Positions 1-7,875 of a DNA stretch of 22,687 nt are shown here, piece by piece. The notes beneath the pieces are model-generated. The model worked only from the letters and a program-made list of their open reading frames with translations. It was not told the DNA's origin and searched no databases. The stretch is from Roseiarcus sp049513815 (GTDB lineage: Bacteria > Pseudomonadota > Alphaproteobacteria > Rhizobiales > Beijerinckiaceae). The stretch is taken from positions 1 to 22,687 of the forward strand of contig JBEKVR010000071.1 in the NCBI GenBank assembly GCA_049513815.1. Reading direction: 5' to 3'. Made by a program: the position numbers and the translations under genes. The stretch's first letter is position 1; every line of letters starts with the position of its first letter.

Positions 1-1
1 C

Positions 2-112
2 CTCCAACGCGTTCGCAAAAGTATCGGTCGTCACACGGTGAAAAACCCGAACGAACCCGTGCGCCCGAAGTCCCCCAAAGCCGCCCAAGCGCCAAACCGA
101 ACCTCGTCATGA
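2..112 (+). CDS. Possible 3' end of an unidentified gene (truncated by window edge)
   Basis: An open frame enters from the left edge in frame 2 and ends at TGA 110-112, giving about 36 residues. The tail is rich in Lys, Arg and Pro, with stretches such as VKNPNEPVRPKSPKAAQ. I recognise no domain, and the other frames are also open for much of this distance, so this may be chance. If real it is the basic C-terminus of a protein encoded mostly outside the window. The 153 bases between it and dxr hold no clear gene or terminator, only a G/C-rich GACCCCACTGGGGGGT stretch near 132. Confidence 0.2.
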   Translation, partial: LQRVRKSIGRHTVKNPNEPVRPKSPKAAQAPNRTSS

Positions 113-265
113 ATAGCAAGGGATAGATGTTGACCCCACTGGGGGGTTAGGCTGGATCCGCGAAATGGCGCCGGTTAGGCATGGGACCCTTGGGCACGGC
201 GGCGCAGGCTTGCCGGGAACTCGAAAACGGAGCAGGTTCGATCGAAACCCGCAGCCATTCGGAGA

Positions 266-1504
266 ATGTCGGGTGAGAGCGTGACGCAGTCCTTCGCTCC
301 GTCCCGCCTCAAGCGGGTCGCCACGGCGCGAGTGGGCGTCGGCGCGCCTAAACGTCTCGTCGTCCTCGGCGCGACCGGTTCGATCGGACGTTCTTGTGCG
401 CGGGTCGTGGCCGAGGCGTCGGGGCGCTTCGCGGTCGTCGCGGTAGCCGGCGGCCGCAATGGCGCGGCGCTCGCGCACGCGGCGCTGGAATTCGGCGCTT
501 CGTTCGCCGCGCTCGCCGATCCCGCCGGCTACGCCGAGCTGAAGGCGGGCGTCGCGGGAAGCGGCATTGAAATCGCCTGCGGACCCGAAGCAGTGGTCGA
601 AGCGGCGCTTCGCGACGCCGATCTCGTCGTCTCGGCGATCGTCGGTGCGGCCGGCCTTGCCCCGACCTACGCGGCGATTTCTGCGGGCCGCGCCGTCGCG
701 CTCGCCAACAAGGAAACGCTGGTGTGCGCCGGCGAGGCGGTGACAGCGGCGGCGCGCCGATCCGGGGCGCGCCTGCTGCCGGTGGATTCGGAACATAACG
801 CAATCTTTCAGGCGATGGGCGGACGCGATCCTGCGACGATCGTCAAGATGACCATCACCGCCTCGGGCGGTCCGTTCCGGCAATGGAGCGTTGAGCGCAT
901 CGCGAAGGCGACGCGCGCCGAGGCGCTCGCCCATCCCAACTGGGCCATGGGCCCGAAAGTCACCATCGACTCCGCGAGCCTGATGAACAAGGGTCTCGAA
1001 CTCATCGAGGCGCATCATCTTTTCGGCGTTCCCGCCGAACGGTTGGCGGTAGTCGTCCATCCTCAATCGATTGTTCACGGCCTGATCGCCTTCGCCGACG
1101 GGTCGTTGATCGCCGGCATGGCCTCGCCGGACATGCGCACGCCAATCGCTCACTGCTTGGCCTACCCCGAGCGGATCGTTTCGGGCGTGGCGGCGCCGGA
1201 TCTCGCCGCGCTGGGCGCGCTGACATTCGAGCAAGCAGATCTTGTCCGGTTTCCCGCGCTGGCGCTGGCGATCGACGCGCTCAGCGAAGGCGGCGGCGCG
1301 CCGACGGCGCTCAACGCGGCCAACGAGGTCGCCGTCGAGGCGTTTCTCGCCGGCCGCATCGGATTCAGCGCGCTTTCCCGCATCGTCGAGCGCACCCTCG
1401 GGGCGATGCGCGCGGCTGGCGAGACCTCTGCCCCGACAACGGTTGCGCAGGCGCTGGCGATTCACAATATCGCGCGAGATCGGGCGCTCGCCCTCTTGGA
1501 CTAG
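266..1504 (+). CDS. dxr: 1-deoxy-D-xylulose 5-phosphate reductoisomerase (Dxr/IspC)
   Basis: Second enzyme of the cytosolic MEP pathway: it isomerises and reduces DXP to 2-C-methyl-D-erythritol 4-phosphate with NADPH and a divalent metal. The 412-aa product has the N-terminal nucleotide-binding GATGSIG (about residues 35-41), ANKETL, the metal-binding VDSEHNAIFQ, the NWAMGPKVTIDSASLMNKGLE block and VHPQSIVHG, all in family order. It is slightly longer than the usual 385-400 residues because of about 25 residues ahead of the Rossmann fold. ATG 266 has GGAG only 1-2 nt upstream, so GTG 281, preceded by GGTGAGA, is an alternative. It stands alone on the plus strand; the next gene, ispG, converges on it. 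The reading frame is intact and all key motifs are present, so it should be functional. Confidence 0.95.
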   Translation: MSGESVTQSFAPSRLKRVATARVGVGAPKRLVVLGATGSIGRSCARVVAEASGRFAVVAVAGGRNGAALAHAALEFGASFAALADPAGYAELKAGVAGSGIEIACGPEAVVEAALRDADLVVSAIVGAAGLAPTYAAISAGRAVALANKETLVCAGEAVTAAARRSGARLLPVDSEHNAIFQAMGGRDPATIVKMTITASGGPFRQWSVERIAKATRAEALAHPNWAMGPKVTIDSASLMNKGLELIEAHHLFGVPAERLAVVVHPQSIVHGLIAFADGSLIAGMASPDMRTPIAHCLAYPERIVSGVAAPDLAALGALTFEQADLVRFPALALAIDALSEGGGAPTALNAANEVAVEAFLAGRIGFSALSRIVERTLGAMRAAGETSAPTTVAQALAIHNIARDRALALLD

Positions 1505-1551
1505 GGTCGCCGATGCGTCATTGCGACCGAATTGGCGCAGGATGACTCCCA

Positions 1552-1869
1552 GTGCGCAAGAGAAGCGCTATTCTATTCTGGCGATGGCGACCGCGCGCGA
1601 GTTGCCGCAAGCGAGCTCACGGCCAGCAAGGACTGAAGGGAGACACTGGTCCTGAAGGAGATCCAAGACCGAAAGGCGATTCTGGGCGTGCTGGGCCACA
1701 GGGTCTGCAAGGCGTTCAAGAACCCGATGGGGCTGCTCGCGGCAAAGGGATGACGCCGCGCAACGACCGTATCGAAAGAACTTTTGGAGGGCGCCCGAAC
1801 CCGTTCGTTAAAGAGACGCCTTCTCACCGCCGAACCGTTTGTCTATGTAGTCAGCCACCAGCGCTTTGA
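1552..1869 (+). pseudogene. Decayed collagen-like (Gly-X-Y) protein remnant
   Basis: This frame carries 14 consecutive triplets at 1621-1746, plus a closing Gly, that are recognisably Gly-X-Y: GQQGLKGDTGPEGD, then RPK, GDSGRAGPQGLQGVQ, EPD, GAA, RGK. Three of the 14 have lost glycine to Arg or Glu, each consistent with a single-base change of a Gly codon. Bacterial collagen-like proteins are usually secreted or surface exposed. The 5' end starts MRKRSAILF and then becomes Arg/Trp-rich; in the +1 frame the DNA reads LAMATA, which would suit a signal peptide, so I infer a frameshift in a former signal sequence. The 3' end overlaps the end of ispG on the opposite strand. The start at 1552 is GTG without a convincing ribosome site. 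A live short ORF is possible but less likely. Confidence 0.45.
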
Positions 1870-3081
1870 AATCCGCCGCAATGGTCGGGCCACGAAGAAC
1901 CAAGGCCTTGGCGCCGTCAATGAATACCGGCGCGGCCGGCGTTTCCCCAGTGCCCGGCAAAGAGATGCCGATATCGGCGTGCTTGCTCTCGCCGGGACCG
2001 TTGACGATGCAGCCCATGACAGCGACGTTGAGCTTTTCCACGCCCGGATATCTCTCTCGCCAAACGGGCATGGCGTCGGCGAGGTAGCTCTGAATTTCGC
2101 TCGCCAATTCCTGAAAAACGGTCGAAGTCGTGCGCCCGCAACCCGGGCACGCGGCGACCTGCGGCGTGAACGTTCGAAAGCCTATGGTCTGCAAAATGTC
2201 TTGCGCGACTTTCACTTCCAAACTGCGATCGCCGTTCGGTTCAGGCGTTAGCGAAACGCGGATCGTGTCGCCGATTCCTTCCTGCAACAGGACCCCCAGC
2301 GCGGCCGAAGAGGCGACAATGCCCTTCGAGCCCATATACCCGCTTCGGTGAGGCCAAGATGCAGCGCGTAGCTCGAGCGTACGGCCAGCGTTCGATAGAC
2401 GGTTATCAGATCCTGCACCGCCGACACCTTGGCGGAAAGAATGATGCGCTCACGCGCGAGTCCCATCTCCTCCGCCCGCGCCGCCGACAGCAGCGCCGAC
2501 TGGGCCATCGCTTCGCGCATCACGGCGCGCCCTTCCAGCGGCTTCGGCGCGACCGCGTTTTCGTCCATCAGATGCGTCAGCAATTCTTGGTCGAGCGAGC
2601 CCCAGTTGGCGCCGATGCGCACACATTTGCCGTGACGCATCGCCATTTCGACGATCTGTCCAAATTGCAGGTCGCGCTTATTGCGAAAACCGACATTGCC
2701 CGGATTGATGCGATACTTGTCGAGCGCTTCGGCGCAAGCGGGATGATCCGCAAGCAATTTATGGCCAATGTAATGAAAGTCTCCGATTAGCGGCGCGCTC
2801 ACGCCAATACGCGCCAGGCGATCGCGAATGTGAGGCACCGCAGCCGCCGCTTCGTCGCGATCCACAGTGATTCGCACGAGTTCGGAACCCGCGCGCGAAA
2901 GCGCCGCGACTTGTCGCACCGTCGCCTCGACATCGGCGGTGTCGGTGTTGGTCATCGACTGCACGACGATCGGCGCGGCGCCGCCGACGATGACGGCCCT
3001 CTCGCCTTCTCCGACGCGCACGCCCACGCTGGCGCGGCGCGGGCGAGATCCGAAGGCGATATCGGTATCGGCCTTATGCAT
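1808..3081 (-). pseudogene. ispG: 4-hydroxy-3-methylbut-2-enyl diphosphate synthase IspG, frameshifted
   Basis: IspG (GcpE) is the [4Fe-4S] enzyme converting MEcPP to HMBPP, the penultimate MEP step. The N-terminal part has SVGVRVG, VVQSMTNTDTADVEATV, ELVRITVDRDEAA, GDFHYIGHKLL, KYRINPGNVGF and CVRIGANWGSLDQ. The C-terminal part has GSKGIVASSAALG, the cluster ligands ACPGCGRT and GCIVNGPGES, then ISLPGTGE. Both halves look well conserved but lie in different frames. The coding strand reads GGT-AT-ATGGGC where GGTATGGGC is expected, so an extra AT/TA in 2334-2338 breaks the gene. Unrepaired, the upstream frame runs on to 2248 and loses the cluster-binding domain. Removing two bases gives 423 aa from ATG 3081, the usual alphaproteobacterial length. 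I chose 3081 because GGGAA lies 8 nt upstream; 3087, 3096 and 3144 are alternatives. A sequencing error, a recent mutation with another copy elsewhere, or translational frameshifting are all possible. Confidence 0.85.
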
Positions 3082-3511
3082 CGGCATGGTTCCCATGTGT
3101 AAACTCAGCCATCTCGAATTATGCACTTTTGCTCTTCGACGCATTCCGGGTTTTCTAGATCTTGTCGATCGCCCCGACGATGAATTTGGAAATCGCCAGA
3201 ATTCTCATCCGTAAAAGTCCTCAATTCCCTCTGTGAGTTCTGAAATGACACGCGAACAACCGCCCCCTCCCCCCTAGCTATTTAGATTGCGCCGCCGCCT
3301 TGGGAAGATCGCATCTGAAACTCTCTGGCGATTGACTCGAGAATCGCTGCGCGGCAAATTCGAGCGACAGCCCTGCGACGATGGCGGCGTCTCGCTGCCG
3401 CCGCCTAATTTCGAAATGCGGTTGCCCCGGTCCGCTCCGGTAGAGCCGCGGCTTTGCAGCTCTGACGGGGATGAGGCGTCGCTGGTCGCCCTAACGCCTC
3501 CGGGCCTGGCA

Positions 3512-3525
3512 TGAGTAGATTCCGA
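3512..3525. repeat. 14-bp repeat copy 1 (TGAGTAGATTCCGA)
   Basis: This copy sits in the dxs-ispH upstream region just before the first hairpin at 3538. The second copy is at 19320-19333, in the same orientation. The flanking CGGGCC and CTGCC are also shared, apart from a two-base length difference on the left and two mismatches on the right. Confidence 0.35.
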
Positions 3526-3537
3526 GTCTGCCTTCGC

Positions 3538-3652
3538 TAGCCCGAAGCTGGCTAAAGTTATTTGATTGGTCTCGCGATTGCGTGGGCAATCCGTGACTTC
3601 TCGGTATGTAGCCGAGAGACAGGTTGGCTAATTGTGCCGCCAGTGAAGCGGC
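3538..3652 (+). promoter_or_regulatory. Cluster of three 7-nt-loop hairpins in the dxs-ispH leader
   Basis: Three short inverted repeats lie in a row upstream of dxs-ispH: TAGCC/GGCTA at 3538-3554, TCTCGG/CCGAGA at 3599-3617 and GCCGC/GCGGC at 3636-3652. Each encloses exactly 7 nt. The last ends 46 nt before the dxs start codon. They could form a structured 5' leader affecting translation or transcript stability, or be operator-type repeats. No known riboswitch was recognised. The stems are short (5-6 bp), so chance is a real possibility in GC-rich DNA. Confidence 0.3.
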
Positions 3653-3688
3653 GTTGTCGTGACCGCTTGTAATTAGAGGCTCACTTTT

Positions 3689-3694
3689 GGGAGG
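3689..3694 (+). promoter_or_regulatory. Ribosome binding site fixing the dxs-ispH start
   Basis: GGGAGG sits 4 nt before ATG 3699, a short but usable spacing. It favours ATG 3699 over the in-frame TTG at 3687, which would overlap this site and has no ribosome site of its own. Confidence 0.6.
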
Positions 3695-3698
3695 CAAT

Positions 3699-6569
3699 AT
3701 GCTCCAAGGCATCAACAGCCCGAGTGACTTGCGGCGCCATAAGCCAGCGGACCTCAAGCAAATCGCGAAAGAACTCAGGGCAGAGACAATTGAGGCTGTT
3801 TCCGTCACGGGCGGCCACTTGGGCGCGGGTCTTGGCGTCGTCGAACTGACAATCGCGCTGCACTACATATTCGATACACCCAAAGATCGACTGATCTGGG
3901 ACGTCGGGCACCAAGCGTATCCTCACAAAATACTGACCGGTCGCCGAGATCGGATTCGTACGCTGCGGACCGGGGGAGGCCTTTCGGGCTTTACCAAACG
4001 ATCCGAAAGCGAATACGACCCGTTCGGCGCCGGACATGCCTCGACCTCAATTTCAGCCGCCCTCGGCATGGCGGTCGCGCGCGACCTGAGAAATGAGAAA
4101 CACAATATCATAGCGGTGATCGGCGACGGCTCGATGTCGGCCGGGATGGCTTATGAGGCCATGAACAACGCCGGGGCGATGAATAGCCGGCTGATCGTGA
4201 TCCTCAATGACAACGACATGTCGATTTCGCCGCCGGTCGGCGCCATGTCTGGATATTTTTCGCGCCTGATTTCGAGCCAAACCTATCGTTCCTTGCGCGA
4301 TATTGGCAAACAACTCGCCCGGCGACTGCCAAAATCCTTAGAAATCAAAGCCGAGCGCCTTGACCAATTTGCGCGCGGCTTCTGGACCGGCGGATCGCTG
4401 TTCGAAGAGCTTGGATTCTCCTATGTGGGGCCGATCGACGGGCACAACTTCGGCCACCTCCTGCCGGTGCTGCGAAACGTTCGTGACGCCCGCAACGGCC
4501 CGATCCTCGTGCACGTCGTAACGAAGAAGGGCAAAGGCTACCCGCCCGCGGAAGCGTCCAGCGACAAATACCATGCCGTCGCAAAATTCGACGTCGCGAC
4601 GGGAGAACAATCGAAAACCAAGGCGAAGGCGCCGTCGTTCACCAGGGTTTTCGCAGAAAGTCTCATCAAAGAGGCGACGAAGGACGACCGCATCGTCGCG
4701 GTGACGGCGGCGATGCCGGCCGGCACCGGGCTCGATATTTTCGGCATGGCCTTCCCGACGCGAACGTTCGACGTAGGTATCGCCGAGCAGCACGCGGTGA
4801 CGTTCGCCGCCGGCCTCGCAGCGGAGGGCTACAAGCCATTTTGTGTCATTTATTCGACGTTCTTGCAGCGCGGCTACGATCAAGTCGTTCACGATGTGGC
4901 GATTCAATCGTTGCCCGTGCGCTTTGCGATCGACCGGGCTGGGCTTGTCGGAGCCGATGGTCCCACACACGCCGGTTCATTTGACGTCGCCTATCTCGGC
5001 TGCCTGCCAGGCTTCGTAATTATGGCAGCGGCGGACGAGGCGGAGCTCGCCCATATGATTGCGACCGCCGCCGCAATCGACGATCGCCCCTCGGCGGTTC
5101 GTTACCCGCGCGGCGACGGCCTCGGCGTGACGATCCCGGAAGTCGGCGTTCCGCTCGAAATCGGCAAGGGACGAATTGTTCGCCAAGGCGACAAGGTCGC
5201 ACTCCTCTCGTTTGGCGCCCGCCTTGCGGAATGTTCAAAGGCCGCAGTGGAGCTTGCCAAATTTGGTCTTTCCACCACGGTCGCGGACGCTCGCTTCGCC
5301 AAGCCGCTCGATGTCGATCTCGTCTTGAAGCTCGCTCGCGAGCACGAAATCCTCATCACGATCGAAGAAGGATCGATCGGCGGCTTCGGGTCTTACGTGC
5401 TGCAAACGCTGGCCGAGCACGGGCGGCTCGACGACGGCCTCAAAGTCCGCTGCATGGTGCTGCCCGACGTGTTCCTGGCGCACGACAGCTCAGAGGCAAT
5501 GTACGCCAAGGCGGGGCTCAATGCCGAGGGGATCGTCGAAAAGGTGCTCGACGTTCTCGGCGGCGGCGCGAATCAAATCCGCCCGGTCGACGCCACCGCA
5601 AATGCGCACGCGTCTGTCGTAGCGCCGCAACATCGCGTTCCCTTGCGAGTCATTCTCGCTCAGCCGCGGGGCTTCTGCGCTGGCGTCGTGCGTGCGATTG
5701 AAATCGTCGAACGCTCGCTGGAGATATACGACCAGCCGGTCTATGTTCGCCATGAGATCGTTCATAACAAGCACGTCGTCGACGGCCTAAAGGCCAAAGG
5801 CGCCCGCTTCGTCGAGGAGTTGTCCGAAATCCCCGACAACGCCATCACAATATTCAGCGCGCACGGCGTGCCAAAGAAGGTGGAGCAGGAGGCGGCGGCG
5901 CGACAACTCGTCGTCCACAACGCCACCTGCCCGTTGGTCACCAAGGTTCATATCCAGGCCAAGCGTTACGTGATGCAGGGACGAACGCTTATCCTCATCG
6001 GTCACGCGGGCCATGCGGAAGTCGAAGGAACGCTGGGGCAGATTTCCGCTCCGGTCGTGCTCGTTCAGACCGAGAGCGATGTCGCAAGCCTCACGATCCC
6101 CGCCGACACGCCAGTCGGTTATGTGACGCAGACGACGTTGAGCGTGGACGACACCAAAGGGATCATCGCCGCCTTGCATCAGCGATTCAGCGATCTTGTC
6201 GGTCCGGACACGCGAGACATTTGCTACGCGACGCAAAACCGTCAGATGGCGGTTCGAGACTTGTGCAAAGAAGTGGACGTGATCATTGTCGTCGGCGCAA
6301 AGAATAGTTCAAATTCAAATCGGTTGTGTGAAATCGGCGCGGAAATGGGAGTGCCGAGCTATCTCATCGCCGACAGCGCCGACCTTCGTCACGAATGGGT
6401 GGAGAACGCTCGCGCCGTCGGCGTCACCGCCGGCGCATCCGCGCCCGAGCAGCTCGTGCAGGGCGTCGTTCAATGGCTCGGCCGCCTTGGTCCTGTCGAA
6501 ATCTCGACTCTTGATGGTCCCGATGAATCCGTAGAGTTTCGGTTGCCTGTGCAACTGGCGCGAGCGTGA
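3699..6569 (+). CDS. dxs-ispH: Dxs-IspH fusion: DXP synthase joined to HMBPP reductase
   Basis: One uninterrupted 956-aa frame encodes two complete MEP enzymes. Residues 1 to about 622 are Dxs, which condenses pyruvate and glyceraldehyde 3-phosphate to DXP using thiamine diphosphate. It has VTGGHLGAGLGVVEL with His40, IWDVGHQAYPHKILTGR, the cofactor motif GDGSMSAG (142-149) through LNDND (169-173), the catalytic glutamate in GIAEQHAVTFAAG (Glu363) and DRAGLVGADGPTHAG. A linker of about 26 residues (nt 5562-5640, Ala/Val-rich) leads to IspH at about 648-956. IspH is the [4Fe-4S] enzyme that reduces HMBPP to IPP and DMAPP. Its three cluster cysteines are present: Cys660 (PRGFCAGV), Cys744 (NATCPLVTKVH) and Cys842 (DICYATQNRQ), with HEIVHN, SAHGVP and GHAEVEGT. 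Neither half lacks a key residue. The gene leads a plus-strand group with hpnH 53 nt downstream. Confidence 0.95.
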   Translation: MLQGINSPSDLRRHKPADLKQIAKELRAETIEAVSVTGGHLGAGLGVVELTIALHYIFDTPKDRLIWDVGHQAYPHKILTGRRDRIRTLRTGGGLSGFTKRSESEYDPFGAGHASTSISAALGMAVARDLRNEKHNIIAVIGDGSMSAGMAYEAMNNAGAMNSRLIVILNDNDMSISPPVGAMSGYFSRLISSQTYRSLRDIGKQLARRLPKSLEIKAERLDQFARGFWTGGSLFEELGFSYVGPIDGHNFGHLLPVLRNVRDARNGPILVHVVTKKGKGYPPAEASSDKYHAVAKFDVATGEQSKTKAKAPSFTRVFAESLIKEATKDDRIVAVTAAMPAGTGLDIFGMAFPTRTFDVGIAEQHAVTFAAGLAAEGYKPFCVIYSTFLQRGYDQVVHDVAIQSLPVRFAIDRAGLVGADGPTHAGSFDVAYLGCLPGFVIMAAADEAELAHMIATAAAIDDRPSAVRYPRGDGLGVTIPEVGVPLEIGKGRIVRQGDKVALLSFGARLAECSKAAVELAKFGLSTTVADARFAKPLDVDLVLKLAREHEILITIEEGSIGGFGSYVLQTLAEHGRLDDGLKVRCMVLPDVFLAHDSSEAMYAKAGLNAEGIVEKVLDVLGGGANQIRPVDATANAHASVVAPQHRVPLRVILAQPRGFCAGVVRAIEIVERSLEIYDQPVYVRHEIVHNKHVVDGLKAKGARFVEELSEIPDNAITIFSAHGVPKKVEQEAAARQLVVHNATCPLVTKVHIQAKRYVMQGRTLILIGHAGHAEVEGTLGQISAPVVLVQTESDVASLTIPADTPVGYVTQTTLSVDDTKGIIAALHQRFSDLVGPDTRDICYATQNRQMAVRDLCKEVDVIIVVGAKNSSNSNRLCEIGAEMGVPSYLIADSADLRHEWVENARAVGVTAGASAPEQLVQGVVQWLGRLGPVEISTLDGPDESVEFRLPVQLARA

Positions 6570-6622
6570 CTGGCTCTCGCTTCCAAAACCTCGCGACGCG
6601 ACGAGCGACCGAAGGGCAAGCT

Positions 6623-7780
6623 ATGACGATGCCGTTTTTCAAGGAAGCGAAAATTGGCCTGTATGTGCTGAAGCAGAAACTAGCCGGCAGAGAGCGCTAT
6701 CCTCTCGTCCTCATGCTCGAGCCGTTGTTCCGCTGCAACCTCGCCTGCGTGGGGTGCGGCAAGATCGATTATCCAGATCCGATCCTCAATCAGCGATTGT
6801 CGACGCAAGAGTGTCTCGACGCGGTCGATGAATGTGGCGCGCCGATGGTGGCGATCCCCGGCGGCGAACCGTTGATCCATCGCGATATCGGCGACATCGT
6901 GAAGGGGATCGTGGCGCGCAAGAAATTCGTCTCGCTCTGCACCAACGCGCTTTTGCTCGAGAAGAAGCTCCACCTGTTCGAGCCGTCGCCTTATCTATTC
7001 TTTTCGGTGCATCTCGACGGACTAAAGGACCACCACGACAAGTCGGTGTCGCTCAGCGGCGTTTTCGACATCGCTATCGCGGCGATCAAGAAGGCCAAGG
7101 CCAAGGGATTCGCCGTCAATGTCAACGCGACGATATTCGACGGCCATGCGCCGGAGGATATCGCTGCGTTCCTCGATTTGGCGAAAGGACTGGACGTCGG
7201 CGTCTCGATTTCGCCCGGCTACGCCTATGAGCGGGCGCCCGACCAGGAGCATTTCCTCAATCGCCGCAAGACCAAGGAATTGTTTCGTCGGGTCTTCTCG
7301 CTGGGCAAAGGCAAGAAGTGGCAGTTGATGCATTCCAGTGTCTTCCTGGACTTTCTCGCTGGCAATCGAGAGCTCCACTGCACGCCTTGGGGCATGCCCA
7401 CGCGCAACGTCTTCGGCTGGCAGAAGCCCTGCTATCTCCTCGGCGAGGGATACGTCAGTTCGTTCAAGGAGTTGATGGAGACGACTGACTGGGACAGTTA
7501 CGGAACCGGCCGATATGAAAAGTGCGCCAATTGCATGGCGCATTGCGGTTATGAACCGACGGCCGCGAACGTAACGATGAGCCGTCCCTGGTCGGCGATC
7601 TGGACGGCGATTCGCGGCGTGCGAACGGACGGCCCGATGGCGCCGGAGATCCCGCTCAATCAACAGAGGCCGGCGGACTTCGTTTATTCGCGCCATGTCG
7701 AAACGTTGCTGGCCAAAGTTAGACGGAAAGACGACTCGATCAAAGCCTTAGAGTCGGACACTTCGACTCCGGCGCAATAG
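6623..7780 (+). CDS. hpnH: Adenosylhopane synthase HpnH (radical SAM)
   Basis: HpnH uses a 5'-deoxyadenosyl radical to join adenosine to the hopene side chain (diploptene to adenosylhopane), the first step of extended, C35 hopanoids. The 385-aa product begins PFFKEAKIGLYVLKQK and has the radical SAM cluster motif CNLACVGC (Cys38, Cys42, Cys45). It also has the SAM-binding IPGGEPLIH, VSISPGYAYERAPDQ and a C-terminal CANCMAHCGYEP, all typical of HpnH. ATG 6623 is preceded by GAAGGG at about 6 nt; a longer start at GTG 6566 overlaps the stop of dxs-ispH and lacks a comparable site. Its position between an isoprenoid gene and hpnN fits hopanoid elongation. Its usual partner hpnG (nucleosidase) is not in the window. 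Confidence 0.95.
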   Translation: MTMPFFKEAKIGLYVLKQKLAGRERYPLVLMLEPLFRCNLACVGCGKIDYPDPILNQRLSTQECLDAVDECGAPMVAIPGGEPLIHRDIGDIVKGIVARKKFVSLCTNALLLEKKLHLFEPSPYLFFSVHLDGLKDHHDKSVSLSGVFDIAIAAIKKAKAKGFAVNVNATIFDGHAPEDIAAFLDLAKGLDVGVSISPGYAYERAPDQEHFLNRRKTKELFRRVFSLGKGKKWQLMHSSVFLDFLAGNRELHCTPWGMPTRNVFGWQKPCYLLGEGYVSSFKELMETTDWDSYGTGRYEKCANCMAHCGYEPTAANVTMSRPWSAIWTAIRGVRTDGPMAPEIPLNQQRPADFVYSRHVETLLAKVRRKDDSIKALESDTSTPAQ

Positions 7781-7875
7781 TCGGCAAAGCGACTTCCCTG
7801 CGCCGCGGGCTTCGTGATCAAGAAGTTCTCCGTTTGCGGTGAAGCGGCCGCGAGATGAGGCGGTTATTGTAAATC

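Larger units (their letters stand above)
3145..3698. other. Intergenic region between ispG and dxs-ispH
   Basis: About 550 bases separate the divergent ispG and dxs-ispH and must hold the promoters of both. I see no convincing gene: a 75-codon frame at 3287-3514 has no recognisable family or ribosome site. The right part holds three short hairpins (3538-3652) and a 14-bp motif at 3512-3525 that recurs at 19320-19333. No confident -35/-10 pair was found. Confidence 0.6.

Noticed and set aside
107..1465. Long minus-strand open frame opposite dxr (452 aa)
   Set aside because: Arg/Gly/Asp-rich translation without any family motif, wholly antisense to the well-supported dxr; a GC-rich shadow frame.
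3287..3514. A 75-codon plus-strand frame upstream of dxs
   Set aside because: No ribosome site, no recognisable family, and composition like non-coding GC-rich DNA.
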